Source of the DNA: Clostridium sp.
GTDB taxonomy: Bacteria > Bacillota > Clostridia > Clostridiales > Clostridiaceae
Assembly (NCBI RefSeq): GCF_029267215.1
Contig: NZ_JARIDH010000068.1
Location: 1 to 64,000, forward strand
Direction: 5' to 3'
DNA length: 64,000 bases
Below, one piece after another: positions 7,424 through 16,170 of this stretch. The position numbers were made by a program, and so were the translations under genes. The first letter of the stretch is position 1, and the number at the start of each line of letters is the position of its first letter. The notes under the pieces are model-generated. The model made no database searches. It was not told where the DNA came from and saw only the letters and a program-made list of their open reading frames with translations.

Positions 7424-9715
7424 ATGTCAAAGCTAATTAAATACTTAAAACCATTTACTACATCAGTTTTAGCTGTTATAATACTTCTTTTTGCTCAGGC
7501 TATGTTTGATTTATCTTTGCCAGATTATATGTCAAATATAGTTAATGTAGGAATTCAGCAAGGTGGTATAGAAAATGCTGTTCCAAAGGTTATAAGTCAG
7601 AGTGAATTTGAAAGACTAAAACTTTTTATGAGTAAAGAAGAACAAGGAAAGTTAGAAAACAGTTATACCTTATTAGATAAAAACAATCTTTCGCAAAGCG
7701 AATATGATGAATATGTAAAAGAGTATCCGGCTTTAAAAGATGAAGCTATATATAAGTTAAATAAAGAGGATGAAGAAAAAATAAATGAGTTGAATCCTAT
7801 ATTAGGAAAGTCAATTCTTGTTGCAGGCATGATTGAGGATAAGGGATTAGAAGCATTTACTAGTAAAAAGAGTGGAGTATCAGGAATGTCTATGAAAACT
7901 GATATGCCTAAAGAAAAAATAAATCTTAAAGAGACTAATTTAAAAGGAAATAATGATCCTTTTCTTATGATTAAAAACATGGCAGAGTCTCAGAAAAATG
8001 AAATGTTAAAAGAAATAAATAAAAAAATTTCTGAGATGCCAGAGAGCATGGTAATTCAATCAGCTGTTCCTTATATACAAAAGCAATATACTGCTTTAGG
8101 GATGAATATTGAAAAGATACAAAGTACATATATACTAAAAACTGGTGGAATAATGGTTCTACTTGCTTTAGGTAGTATGGTTGCGGCAGTTTCTGTCACA
8201 TTAATCGCAGCAAGAGTGGCTGCTGGCTTTGGTAGAAATCTTCGTGGAATGGTATTTGGAAAAGTTGTTAGATTTTCAAATGCAGAGTTTGATAAATTTT
8301 CAACTGCATCACTTATAACACGTAGTACAAATGACATTCAGCAAATTCAGACATTAATGGTTATGCTTCTTAGAATAGTTGTATATGCACCTATTTTAGG
8401 AATAGGAGGTATATTTAGAGTAGTTCACACTGATACAGGAATGTCTTGGATAATAGCTGTTGCCTTGGCTGCCATCCTTTCATTGGTAGTAGTTATGTTT
8501 GGACTTGCTATTCCAAAATTTAAAAAGGTTCAAAATCTTGTTGATAAGTTAAATTTAGTAGCTAGAGAATCTCTTACTGGAATGCTTGTAATTCGTGCAT
8601 TTAATACTGAAAAACATCAAGAAGATAAGTTTGATGGAGTAAATAGTAACCTTATGAGAACAAATCTTTTTGTTAATAGAATAATGGGTGGTATGATGCC
8701 AGCTATGCTTCTTATTATGAACCTTATAACTATTCTTATTGTATGGGTTGGCTCACACAATATAGATAATGGTGTTATGCAAGTTGGTGATATGATGGCA
8801 TTTATTCAATATACAATGCAAATAATCATGGCATTCTTAATGATATCAGTTGTATCAATAATGCTTCCTAGAGCCTCAGTTTCAGCAAAACGTGTAGCAG
8901 AGGTTTTAGAAACAGAAACAAGCATAGATGATCCAGAAAAAGAAGAAGAGTTTAATTCTTCAAAAAGAGGATATGTTGAATTTAAAGATGTTTCATTTAA
9001 ATATCCAGGGGCAGAAGAGTATGTACTAAGAGATATTTCATTTACTGCTAAACCAGGAGAAACAACAGCCTTTATAGGTGGTACAGGAAGTGGTAAGTCA
9101 ACACTTGTTAACTTAATTCCTAGATTTTATGATGTTACAGAGGGAGAAATATTAGTTGATGGAACAGATATAAGAAAAGTTTCTCAACATGATTTAAGAG
9201 AAAAAATAGGATATGTTCCTCAAAAAGGAGTATTATTCTCAGGAACTATAGAAAGTAACTTAAAATATGGGGATGAAGATGCTTTAATGGAAACAATTGA
9301 GGAAGCAGCTAATATAGCCCAGGCTACTGAGTTTATAAATGAAAAAGAACTTAAATTCGCAGAAGAAATTTCACAGGGTGGAAATAATGTATCTGGTGGA
9401 CAAAAACAAAGACTTTCAATTGCTAGAGCTTTAGTTAAAAATCCAGATGTTTATATTTTTGATGATAGTTTTTCAGCCCTTGACTTTAAAACAGATGCAA
9501 AGGTAAGAAAAGCACTTAATGAGAAAACAAATCATAGTACTATGATTATAGTTGCACAGAGAATTAGTACAATTATGGGAGCAAATCAAATAATCGTACT
9601 TGATGAAGGTAAGGTTGTTGGAAAAGGAACTCATAAAGAACTTCTAAATAATTGTGAAGTTTACAAGCAAATAGCTTTATCTCAACTTTCAAAGGAGGAG
9701 CTAGGCAATGAGTAA
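7424..9715 (+). CDS. Heterodimeric ABC exporter, subunit with degenerate ATPase site
   Basis: This 763-residue multidrug-type exporter half has six membrane helices plus an ATPase domain. A long insertion of about 180 residues (roughly 50-230) separates helices 1 and 2 and would be extracellular. The Walker A motif GGTGSGKST is at 552-560 and the intact signature VSGGQ at 656-660. The residue after the Walker B Asp is Asp681 instead of the catalytic Glu, and the H-loop His is Gln712. These substitutions mark the non-catalytic side of heterodimeric exporters such as TM287/288. It overlaps the partner gene by 8 bp. Substrate is unknown; regulation is probably by the divergent MarR protein. Confidence 0.93.
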   Translation: MSKLIKYLKPFTTSVLAVIILLFAQAMFDLSLPDYMSNIVNVGIQQGGIENAVPKVISQSEFERLKLFMSKEEQGKLENSYTLLDKNNLSQSEYDEYVKEYPALKDEAIYKLNKEDEEKINELNPILGKSILVAGMIEDKGLEAFTSKKSGVSGMSMKTDMPKEKINLKETNLKGNNDPFLMIKNMAESQKNEMLKEINKKISEMPESMVIQSAVPYIQKQYTALGMNIEKIQSTYILKTGGIMVLLALGSMVAAVSVTLIAARVAAGFGRNLRGMVFGKVVRFSNAEFDKFSTASLITRSTNDIQQIQTLMVMLLRIVVYAPILGIGGIFRVVHTDTGMSWIIAVALAAILSLVVVMFGLAIPKFKKVQNLVDKLNLVARESLTGMLVIRAFNTEKHQEDKFDGVNSNLMRTNLFVNRIMGGMMPAMLLIMNLITILIVWVGSHNIDNGVMQVGDMMAFIQYTMQIIMAFLMISVVSIMLPRASVSAKRVAEVLETETSIDDPEKEEEFNSSKRGYVEFKDVSFKYPGAEEYVLRDISFTAKPGETTAFIGGTGSGKSTLVNLIPRFYDVTEGEILVDGTDIRKVSQHDLREKIGYVPQKGVLFSGTIESNLKYGDEDALMETIEEAANIAQATEFINEKELKFAEEISQGGNNVSGGQKQRLSIARALVKNPDVYIFDDSFSALDFKTDAKVRKALNEKTNHSTMIIVAQRISTIMGANQIIVLDEGKVVGKGTHKELLNNCEVYKQIALSQLSKEELGNE

Positions 9716-11567
9716 GGAAAGAAGACAAAGAAGTGGAGGCATGGGTGGCCCAATGGGACATGGGGGCCAAAGAAAATTTGAGAAAGCAAAGAATTTTAAA
9801 GGTACAATGAAAAAGCTTGTACAATACTTACAACCATATAGATTTCAAATAATTACAGTTTTATTATTTGCAATAGGGAGTGCAGCTTTCTCAATAGTTG
9901 GACCTAAAATATTAGGTAAAGCAACTACTAAAATATTTGAAGGGTTAATAGAAAAGATATCTGGTGTTCCAAATGCTTCAATAGATTTTGGTTATATTGG
10001 AAAAATCGCAATTATATTAGTAGTTTTATACTTAGTAAGTGCATTTTTTGGATTTATCCAATCATTTATTATGGCAGGTGTAGCGCAGAAGGTTTCTTAT
10101 AATTTAAGAAAACAAATTTCAGAGAAAATAGATACTTTACCACTTAAATATTTTGATAGAAGAACAAATGGAGAAGTCTTATCAAGAATTACAAATGATG
10201 TTGATACAGTTAGCCAAACATTAAATCAAAGTTTATCTCAAATTATAACTTCAATAACTACATTAATTGGTGTATTAATAATGATGTTATCAATAAGTTG
10301 GATAATGACATTAGCAACATTTGTAATACTTCCAGTTTCAATGATACTTATATCTTTAGTTGTTAAGAAATCACAAAAATATTTTAAATCTCAACAAGAA
10401 TATCTTGGTCATTTAAATGGTCAGGTAGAAGAGGTTTATGGTGGACACAATATTATGAAGTCTTTCAATAGGGAGGCTAATGTAACTAAGGAATTTGATG
10501 TATTAAATGATACTTTATATAAATCAGCATGGAAATCACAATTCTTATCAGGTATGATGATGCCAATCATGTCTTTTGTTGGAAACTTAGGCTATGTTTT
10601 AGTTTCAATACTTGGTGGATGGTTAACAATTAAGAATATTATAACAGTTGGTGATATACAAGCTTTTATTCAATATGTACGTTCATTTAATCAACCAATC
10701 TCACAAATAGCTCAGATTGCCAATGTAATGCAATCAACAGCAGCAGCGGCTGAGAGGGTATTTGAATTTTTAGATGAAGAAGATGAGGTTAAAGATCCTG
10801 AAACTTCAATTGATACTTCAAATATAGAAGGAGAAGTTGAGTTTGAGAATGTTAATTTTGGATATAATCCTGAGAAAACAATAATAAATGATTTTTCAGT
10901 TGATGTTAAATCAGGTCAAAAGGTTGCAATTGTTGGACCAACAGGGGCAGGTAAAACAACAATAGTTAAATTATTAATGAGATTTTATGAAATTAATAAT
11001 GGAAGTATTAAAATAGATGGCCATGATATAAGAGATTTTAAACGTAAAGATTTAAGAAATCTATTTGGTATGGTTCTTCAAGATACTTGGTTATTTAATG
11101 GCACTATAATGGAAAACTTAAGATATGGTAGATTAGATGCTACTGATGAAGAGGTTTATGAGGCTGCTAAGGTAGCTCATGTTGATCACTTTGTAAAAAC
11201 ATTACCTAATGGATATAATATGGAAATTAATGAAGAAGCTTCTAATATATCTCAGGGTCAAAAACAACTTTTAACTATTGCAAGAGCTTTCTTAAAAGAT
11301 CCTAAGTTATTAATACTTGATGAGGCTACAAGTTCAGTAGATACTAGAACAGAGCTTCTAATACAAAAAGCTATGGAAAAACTTATGGAAGGTAGAACCA
11401 GTTTTATAATAGCTCATAGACTTTCAACAATACGTGATGCTGACATAATTCTTGTTATGAAAGATGGAGATATAGTAGAACAAGGAAATCATGAAGAACT
11501 TCTTAAAAAGGGTGGATTCTATGCAAATCTTTATAACAGTCAGTTTGAACAAAGTGATGAATCATAG
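9708..11567 (+). CDS. Heterodimeric ABC exporter, catalytic subunit
   Basis: This 619-residue partner of the preceding gene is translationally coupled to it (8-bp overlap, ribosome site GGAGG inside the upstream gene). The N-terminus is Gly/Arg-rich (GGMGGPMGHGG). Six membrane helices are followed by the ATPase domain. Walker A GPTGAGKTT is at 410-418, Walker B ends with the catalytic Glu539, and His570 is the H-loop. The signature is degenerate (SQGQ at 515-518 instead of SGGQ). Combined with its partner this gives one hydrolysing and one non-hydrolysing site, the expected asymmetric exporter. It probably pumps amphipathic drugs or lipids outward. Confidence 0.93.
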   Translation: MSKERRQRSGGMGGPMGHGGQRKFEKAKNFKGTMKKLVQYLQPYRFQIITVLLFAIGSAAFSIVGPKILGKATTKIFEGLIEKISGVPNASIDFGYIGKIAIILVVLYLVSAFFGFIQSFIMAGVAQKVSYNLRKQISEKIDTLPLKYFDRRTNGEVLSRITNDVDTVSQTLNQSLSQIITSITTLIGVLIMMLSISWIMTLATFVILPVSMILISLVVKKSQKYFKSQQEYLGHLNGQVEEVYGGHNIMKSFNREANVTKEFDVLNDTLYKSAWKSQFLSGMMMPIMSFVGNLGYVLVSILGGWLTIKNIITVGDIQAFIQYVRSFNQPISQIAQIANVMQSTAAAAERVFEFLDEEDEVKDPETSIDTSNIEGEVEFENVNFGYNPEKTIINDFSVDVKSGQKVAIVGPTGAGKTTIVKLLMRFYEINNGSIKIDGHDIRDFKRKDLRNLFGMVLQDTWLFNGTIMENLRYGRLDATDEEVYEAAKVAHVDHFVKTLPNGYNMEINEEASNISQGQKQLLTIARAFLKDPKLLILDEATSSVDTRTELLIQKAMEKLMEGRTSFIIAHRLSTIRDADIILVMKDGDIVEQGNHEELLKKGGFYANLYNSQFEQSDES

Positions 11568-11733
11568 AAATAGAGCATAATCTTAAGAATTAAAACATAA
11601 TAATAAAGCTTACAAAAATATTCAGAGAATTTTAATCTCTCTAAGAATTTATAGGGTTTATTAAAATGTATTTTACAAAGTTTTTAGCTTAAATATATGA
11701 GGTCGGAATTGAAATTAATATACAAATATTGAA

Positions 11734-11797
11734 AAATATGCTATCTTAGCTTCCCTAAGGGTTTACCTTAGTAGGGTTAAGTTAGCATATTTTTTTA
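11734..11797 (+). terminator. Long rho-independent terminator
   Basis: The base stem AAATATGCTA/TAGCATATTT is continued by a second paired section containing CCCTA/TAGGG and followed by a T run. It closes the ABC exporter operon. The preceding 160 bp hold no gene; they contain a degraded copy of the ATTCAGAGA-type intergenic repeat discussed elsewhere. Confidence 0.8.
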
Positions 11798-11928
11798 ATT
11801 TTATTTTATTTGTAATACATATTATATAAATATTATATTATAATACAAATTATAAGTAATTTATTTTATATACATAAGAAAAGAAAGGGCTGTTTAGTAA
11901 TTTTAAATTACTATTAAGGGAAAAGGTT

Positions 11929-12456
11929 ATGAAAAGGAAAAAAATATTTGTTAGTTTGCTTGCAAGTTCTTTAATTGTGATATCACTTGTTGGATGTGGA
12001 AATTCTAAAAAAAATGATGTTTCTAAAAATGATAAAAATATTGAGGTAAGTACACAAAATGAAGATAGCATTAAATCATTAAGTGGATATTTAGGAGGGA
12101 CTTATCAGCAACTAGTTCAAAAAAGAGGAGAAGGACTAGATAAGGTTTTAGATGTAGAAGGAAAAAAGGTTATTGATTCAACTAAATATTCCATAAGAAT
12201 ATTTAATTATGATGCTAACTTGATTTTTGCTTTAGATGATTCTAAAAATATAAATTCAATAACAATACATTTTAAAGGAGTAACACCAGATAATTTAATA
12301 AATAGTGTTAAAAATGAACTTGGTAATCCAAGTGAAGTTAAGAAAAATGAAAAGACTGAATCAAAAGATTATGAGTGGAAGATGGATAAATATCAAGTTG
12401 TACTTTCAGAATTAGGTGATGAATCAATTATAAGTATAAATAAAGATTATATTTAA
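11929..12456 (+). CDS. Lipoprotein of unknown function (175 aa)
   Basis: The N-terminus is a clear lipoprotein signal with basic start and lipobox LVGC (Cys23), so the mature protein is tethered to the outer face of the membrane. A Ser/Asn/Lys linker (about 24-50) precedes a small globular domain (about 55-175). That domain contains GGTYQQL, an Asp/Lys-rich middle and a closing beta-strand pattern (YEWKMDKYQVVL). I do not recognise the domain. The ribosome site is AAGGGAAAAGG. It has no operon partner. Confidence 0.8.
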   Translation: MKRKKIFVSLLASSLIVISLVGCGNSKKNDVSKNDKNIEVSTQNEDSIKSLSGYLGGTYQQLVQKRGEGLDKVLDVEGKKVIDSTKYSIRIFNYDANLIFALDDSKNINSITIHFKGVTPDNLINSVKNELGNPSEVKKNEKTESKDYEWKMDKYQVVLSELGDESIISINKDYI

Positions 12457-12516
12457 TAATCAATGTTGAGAATTATTTCTATCTTTTATAAGATATTATT
12501 GTTCATAGGAAAAAAA

Positions 12517-12641
12517 TAATAGTTTTTATATATGTTAGGGCAAAAAACTTGTGGGCATCAAGCATGAGTTTTTTGCCCATTACTTTAATTGGGAGTCTGG
12601 TACCAGAGATAGTTCAAAAACTATTAGTTTCTTATTTTTTT
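12517..12641 (+). ncRNA. Candidate structured RNA (three-way junction plus T run)
   Basis: An 11-bp outer stem (TAATAGTTTTT at 12517-12527 with AAAAACTATTA at 12616-12626) encloses two hairpins. One is a 12-bp hairpin GGGCAAAAAACT/AGTTTTTTGCCC (12538-12549 and 12567-12578) with a GC-richer loop. The other is TCTG-GTAC-CAGA (12596-12607). A T-rich tract follows at about 12627-12638. It could be the composite terminator of the lipoprotein gene or an independent small RNA. I recognise no known family. Confidence 0.4.
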
Positions 12642-12948
12642 ATGTATTTTATTATAATAAATAAAGATTTGATTTTTAAATTTTATTATAATTAAGCATT
12701 TAAGGAAGAATTTTTGAAAATTAGGTTATAAATTGAGAAAATATTAGAAAATTTAAGGAAATATTATATTTTACTCTTAAAATAGAATTTTTTACAAATA
12801 TATAACTTAAAATAGTATTAATTTATTTTTTACAAAATATTTGTAAAGGGGTAATATGAAATCAAGATAAGGAATGAGTTTTATTTGGATAGTTCCTTTC
12901 TTATAAAGTAAAAAATTAATATTAAATTTTTATAAGAAGGTGTTTATT
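12642..12948. other. AT-rich intergenic stretch, nothing further recognised
   Basis: This is the leader of the small Cys/His protein. It is very A+T rich with no open frame of note. A GGGGTAATATG near 12846 opens only a four-codon frame. Confidence 0.5.
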
Positions 12949-13089
12949 ATGTCAAAAAATCATCAAATTAATCATTGTAATTGTGAAAAGACAATTAAAG
13001 TAGAAAAAGAAAAAATGGCTGAAGTTAGAAGAGAAGAAGAGAAAATGGCTAATAAAATAAAATCTCATGAAAAACATTGTGGAAAATAG
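12949..13089 (+). CDS. Small Cys/His-containing protein (46 aa)
   Basis: This short gene has a strong ribosome site (AAGAAGGTG) 6 nt before ATG and a perfect terminator directly after. The protein is helical and highly charged in the middle (KEKMAEVRREEEKMA). It has the pair H-C-N-C near the N-terminus (Cys10, Cys12) and HEKHC at the C-terminus (His40, His43, Cys44). The two ends could join to hold a metal ion; this is an inference. No family recognised. The dedicated terminator and ribosome site make it likely to be real. Confidence 0.65.
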   Translation: MSKNHQINHCNCEKTIKVEKEKMAEVRREEEKMANKIKSHEKHCGK

Positions 13090-13118
13090 TGCTTTAATGT
13101 AAATTGAAGCAAATTTGG

Positions 13119-13171
13119 AATTAGGATATAGATGAGTTTATAAAATAAACTCATCTATATCCTAATTTTTT
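13119..13171 (+). terminator. Perfect 23-bp hairpin terminator
   Basis: Arms 13119-13141 and 13145-13167 are perfectly complementary with a 3-nt loop and end in a T run. It closes the small Cys/His protein gene. Confidence 0.9.
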
Positions 13172-13414
13172 GTAAATAAAAAGTTATGTAATATCTATTT
13201 ATATGTTAAGTAATTATAAGTTTAGATTTTAAGAAAAAATATGCTTATAATACTTGTAATGAATATATGACAGTGTTATAAATATATAGTAGATTTTAAC
13301 TTATTAAATTTTTGATTAGATTAATATTAATTCAAATATTAAGAAGTTCTAACTTAGATAGGTAATAAGATAAATTTAAAATATAATTTTTAGTTGACTA
13401 AGGAGGAATTTATT

Positions 13415-13828
13415 ATGTACGTTGCTTTTGGAAATAGAGTTTTAGATAGTCAGGAAATAAAGAAAGATATTGAACAAAATACTGATGCAAAAGTTGTAAG
13501 TGATTTATGTAAAAGTTCAAAAAGAGAGGATATCATAGCTTATAAGTTAAGTATAGATATGGAAATATTAAGAGGACTTATAAAAGAGAACCTTAAATTA
13601 AAAAGCTTAAATGATGAGGAACTTTTTGAAGATTATTTAGATTTAGCAGAAGAAGTTGCTGGATTAATATATGAATATGTTCCAGAGGATGCTGTTTTAG
13701 ATATAAGATCATATAAATGGGATATTACTGATGATGATGTTAAATTAATCATGGTTATGGCTCATGAAGATTTAGGGATTGCTAAGGTTAATGATGTAAT
13801 GAAAAGACTTTTAAGACAGGTAGACTAA
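13415..13828 (+). CDS. Conserved-looking hypothetical protein (137 aa)
   Basis: ATG 13415 is chosen because AAGGAGG ends 8 nt upstream; a TTG at 13394 lies before that site. The product is a soluble, acidic, alpha-helical protein beginning MYVAFGNRVLD. It has no signal peptide, Cys cluster or recognisable motif. It stands alone between two terminators. I do not recognise the family and assign no function. Confidence 0.75.
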   Translation: MYVAFGNRVLDSQEIKKDIEQNTDAKVVSDLCKSSKREDIIAYKLSIDMEILRGLIKENLKLKSLNDEELFEDYLDLAEEVAGLIYEYVPEDAVLDIRSYKWDITDDDVKLIMVMAHEDLGIAKVNDVMKRLLRQVD

Positions 13829-13896
13829 TGGTTTATATTTATGTTTTAGAGCAAAATACCAATACTTATGTTTTAGAATTTTAAGCAAATAAAGAA

Positions 13897-13945
13897 TTCA
13901 TAGGGAGTATAACAATAAGTCATATTTAGCCCTATGGATTTTTTT
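13897..13945 (+). terminator. Rho-independent terminator
   Basis: TTCATAGGG (13897-13905) pairs with CCCTATGGA (13930-13938) across a 24-nt loop and is followed by seven T. It closes the hypothetical gene before it. The rest of 13829-14168 shows no gene. Confidence 0.65.
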
Positions 13946-14168
13946 ATTTTTATAGCGTTATTTTATAGAAGTTTTAGCAATCATTTATCTTGATAAAAAT
14001 TTAAAGAGAGTATTTCAAGATTGTTCTAAAAAAGTTGGAAATATGTAATTGGAGAAATTATAGAAAGTCTAGTATAATGAAGTTATTAAGAAAATATGAA
14101 TATAAACATTGGTGAAAATCAATTAATATTTAAAGGAGAGTAGAATTTTATATTAGGAGGATGTCCTT

Positions 14169-14339
14169 ATGAAATTTTTTAAAAACATTATATTAGCAGG
14201 AGAAATTTTATTAGTTGTATTATTATTGTTTGGTATGGTATCAAAAATCATGGGATATGACATTAATAGTAAGGAAAAATCTAAAAACAGTAGTTATTAT
14301 ACTTATAATGATAATTTACATGATAAGATTTTAGAATAA
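14169..14339 (+). CDS. Small single-pass membrane protein (56 aa)
   Basis: AGGAGG lies 7 nt before ATG. The protein has one N-terminal membrane helix (about residues 5-26, LLVVLLLFGMV), then a short polar tail rich in Ser, Tyr, Asn and Asp. It ends 27 bp before the TrkA_C-type membrane protein, so the two may be one transcript. No family recognised. Confidence 0.65.
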   Translation: MKFFKNIILAGEILLVVLLLFGMVSKIMGYDINSKEKSKNSSYYTYNDNLHDKILE

Positions 14340-14366
14340 TAGTAATTAATAGGGAGGCGAGAAAAT

Positions 14367-15047
14367 TTGGTTTTAGTACTTACATTTATTTTATTTTTAA
14401 TGGTTTTTTTAGTTGTAGTAGATTTTTTTTCAGTGTTATTTAGACTTACTGGTGTTCCAATAGAAAAAGCTAGATTTCAAGTGACCTCTCTTTTAACAGG
14501 AACAGGTTTTACTACAAAAGAAAGTGAAATAATAGTTCAGCATCCAACAAGAAGAAAGCTTGCTGTTTGGCTTATGGGATTCAGTTATGCCAGTACAGCC
14601 ACTATTATATCATTTGCAGTAAACATAATAACAAGTAGTGTACTAGATATAGGCTCTTTAGCAGTAGTCATCATATTTACTTTATTTGTATTCTTCTTTC
14701 ATAAAACTTATTTATTAGAAAAAATAGAAAATAATATAGAAAAGTTTATTGTTAAATCTAAGATTTGGGACAAGATAAATGTTAAACATTTCAATCTAAT
14801 AACTAAAACAAAGGGATATGGTGTTTATGAAATATACTTGTCAAATAAGTCTGAAATTTTAGGGAAAAATATAAAAGATAGTGGACTTAAAAATCTTGAA
14901 ATAGAAGTTTTAAATATTGATAAGGGAGATGAATTTATAAGTTTCCCAAGACCTGATTATGAATTTGAAGCCTGTGACAAAATTACTGTTTATGGAAATG
15001 TGAAAAATATAAAAGACACTTTCAAACATGTAAATGAAGTAAAATAA
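14367..15047 (+). CDS. Membrane protein with TrkA-C (RCK_C) domain
   Basis: This 226-residue protein starts at TTG with GGAGG 10 nt upstream. Membrane segments lie near residues 1-23 and about 70-112. A segment SLLTGTGFTTKES between them resembles the selectivity-filter loop of Trk/Ktr potassium channels. Residues about 145-222 form a TrkA-C-like regulatory domain (LGKNIKDSGLKN, then FPRPDYEFEACDKITVYG). In families with this domain it binds small ligands that gate cation transport. The membrane part is too short to be a complete TrkH channel, so transport by itself is doubtful. Confidence 0.75.
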   Translation: MVLVLTFILFLMVFLVVVDFFSVLFRLTGVPIEKARFQVTSLLTGTGFTTKESEIIVQHPTRRKLAVWLMGFSYASTATIISFAVNIITSSVLDIGSLAVVIIFTLFVFFFHKTYLLEKIENNIEKFIVKSKIWDKINVKHFNLITKTKGYGVYEIYLSNKSEILGKNIKDSGLKNLEIEVLNIDKGDEFISFPRPDYEFEACDKITVYGNVKNIKDTFKHVNEVK

Positions 15048-15327
15048 ATTTAAGTTCTTTTTTAGAGAGTGTTGATTTTATTCAAAAAATAAATATACTT
15101 AATTAAAAGTGGAAATCAAAATTTAAAATTCTGCATTTTGAACTTACATTTTTGAATTAATATTAAAAGGTGTTTTATATTTAAGTTTGAATATTAGAGA
15201 AAAATAGTTAAAGCAAAGAAAGGATTTATAGTCAAATAACTTCGCTTTTCAAAGCTATCATTTTTTAAATATTCAATGAAATTTTAAAGAGCTTATTAAG
15301 TTAATTATAAATCTTAAAATAAAAGAA

Positions 15328-15358
15328 CTATCTTTTGTATTGAAATACAAAAGATAGT
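15328..15358 (-). terminator. Perfect hairpin, terminator of the MarR gene
   Basis: A 14-bp perfect stem ACTATCTTTTGTAT/ATACAAAAGATAGT has a 3-nt loop. On the minus strand it is followed by a T-rich tract after the MarR stop codon. The remaining 15048-15327 has no recognisable gene. Confidence 0.65.
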
Positions 15359-15434
15359 AAATTAAAAATAAACAATATATTAAAACAAAGCCTAAATTTA
15401 TATTCAAGTATTTTTGTCATAGTTTTTTTACTAG

Positions 15435-15887
15435 TTAAATTTTTAAGTTATTAAGGTTTTTAATCATTTTATTTAATATGATATCAAATGCTAAAAGTTC
15501 TCTATCTTGAAGCCCCTCTAAAAGAAGTTTACAGAATTCATTACTTATGCTATTTAACACATTCATTGTTTCTTTTGCTGAGCTTGATATATATAATCTA
15601 AAAACCCTTTTATCCTTTTCATCCTTACTTATTGTAAGCATATCTTTTTTTATTAAACTTTCTATAGATCTTGATATTAATCCTTTTGAAAGTCCAGAAA
15701 ATTCTACAATATCTTTTGCAGTATTGTATTCTAAGTTTTCTTGTAAGAAAACTAAAATTTCAAACTCATTATGAGTTAATCCTAAATCATTTAATGTAGC
15801 TGATATAAACTTCTTATAAGTTTTTTTTGCTTTAGTAAATGAAACTAGAAATGCATTTCCATTAGGATTTAGAGCTTTTAAATCCAT
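15435..15887 (-). CDS. MarR-family regulator of the serine module
   Basis: This 150-residue winged-helix protein has recognition helix GLSKGLISRSIESL and wing DEKDKRVFRLYIS (DxR motif). The ribosome site AGGAGGAAG stands 4 nt before the ATG. It is divergent from the EIIC-like permease and the serine dehydratase genes, with three TAGTTTA-type sites between them. It therefore probably represses, or responds to, serine or a product of its breakdown; that is inference from layout. Confidence 0.88.
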   Translation of the reverse strand: MDLKALNPNGNAFLVSFTKAKKTYKKFISATLNDLGLTHNEFEILVFLQENLEYNTAKDIVEFSGLSKGLISRSIESLIKKDMLTISKDEKDKRVFRLYISSSAKETMNVLNSISNEFCKLLLEGLQDRELLAFDIILNKMIKNLNNLKI

Positions 15888-15949
15888 TAAACTTCCTCCT
15901 TAAAATAAACTTTAGCCATTATAAATCTTGATTTGATTATACAAAAAAA

Positions 15950-16073
15950 TGGTTTATAAGTAAACTATTTGTTGGAATTAAAATAAATTAATTTGCATTA
16001 ATAATAGTTTATTTATAAATATTTTTAGGATTTATTATATAAATTTTTAATAAATGAAATAAATTGTAAACTA
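15950..16073. promoter_or_regulatory. Candidate MarR operators (three TAGTTTA sites)
   Basis: A near-palindrome TGGTTTATAAGTAAACTA lies at 15950-15967. A TAGTTTA lies at 16005-16011 and GTAAACTA at 16066-16073. All are in the divergent region between the MarR gene and the serine genes. The repetition of one heptamer in both orientations suggests a single dimeric DNA-binding protein. Confidence 0.5.
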
Positions 16074-16170
16074 TTTTATGAAAACCTTTTCTAAAGGTAT
16101 GATGTAGTGTAAAATGATTTTACTGATAAGATGATTTTAATTTTAATTGAAAATTTAGGGGGATTTTATT

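Noticed and set aside
7424-11567. Exporter pair considered as lantibiotic or bacteriocin transporter
   Set aside because: No peptidase C39 domain, precursor peptide or modification genes nearby; the MarR neighbour fits a drug exporter.
13844-13900. 18-codon frame after the hypothetical gene at 13415
   Set aside because: No ribosome site and it ends just before a terminator; likely chance.
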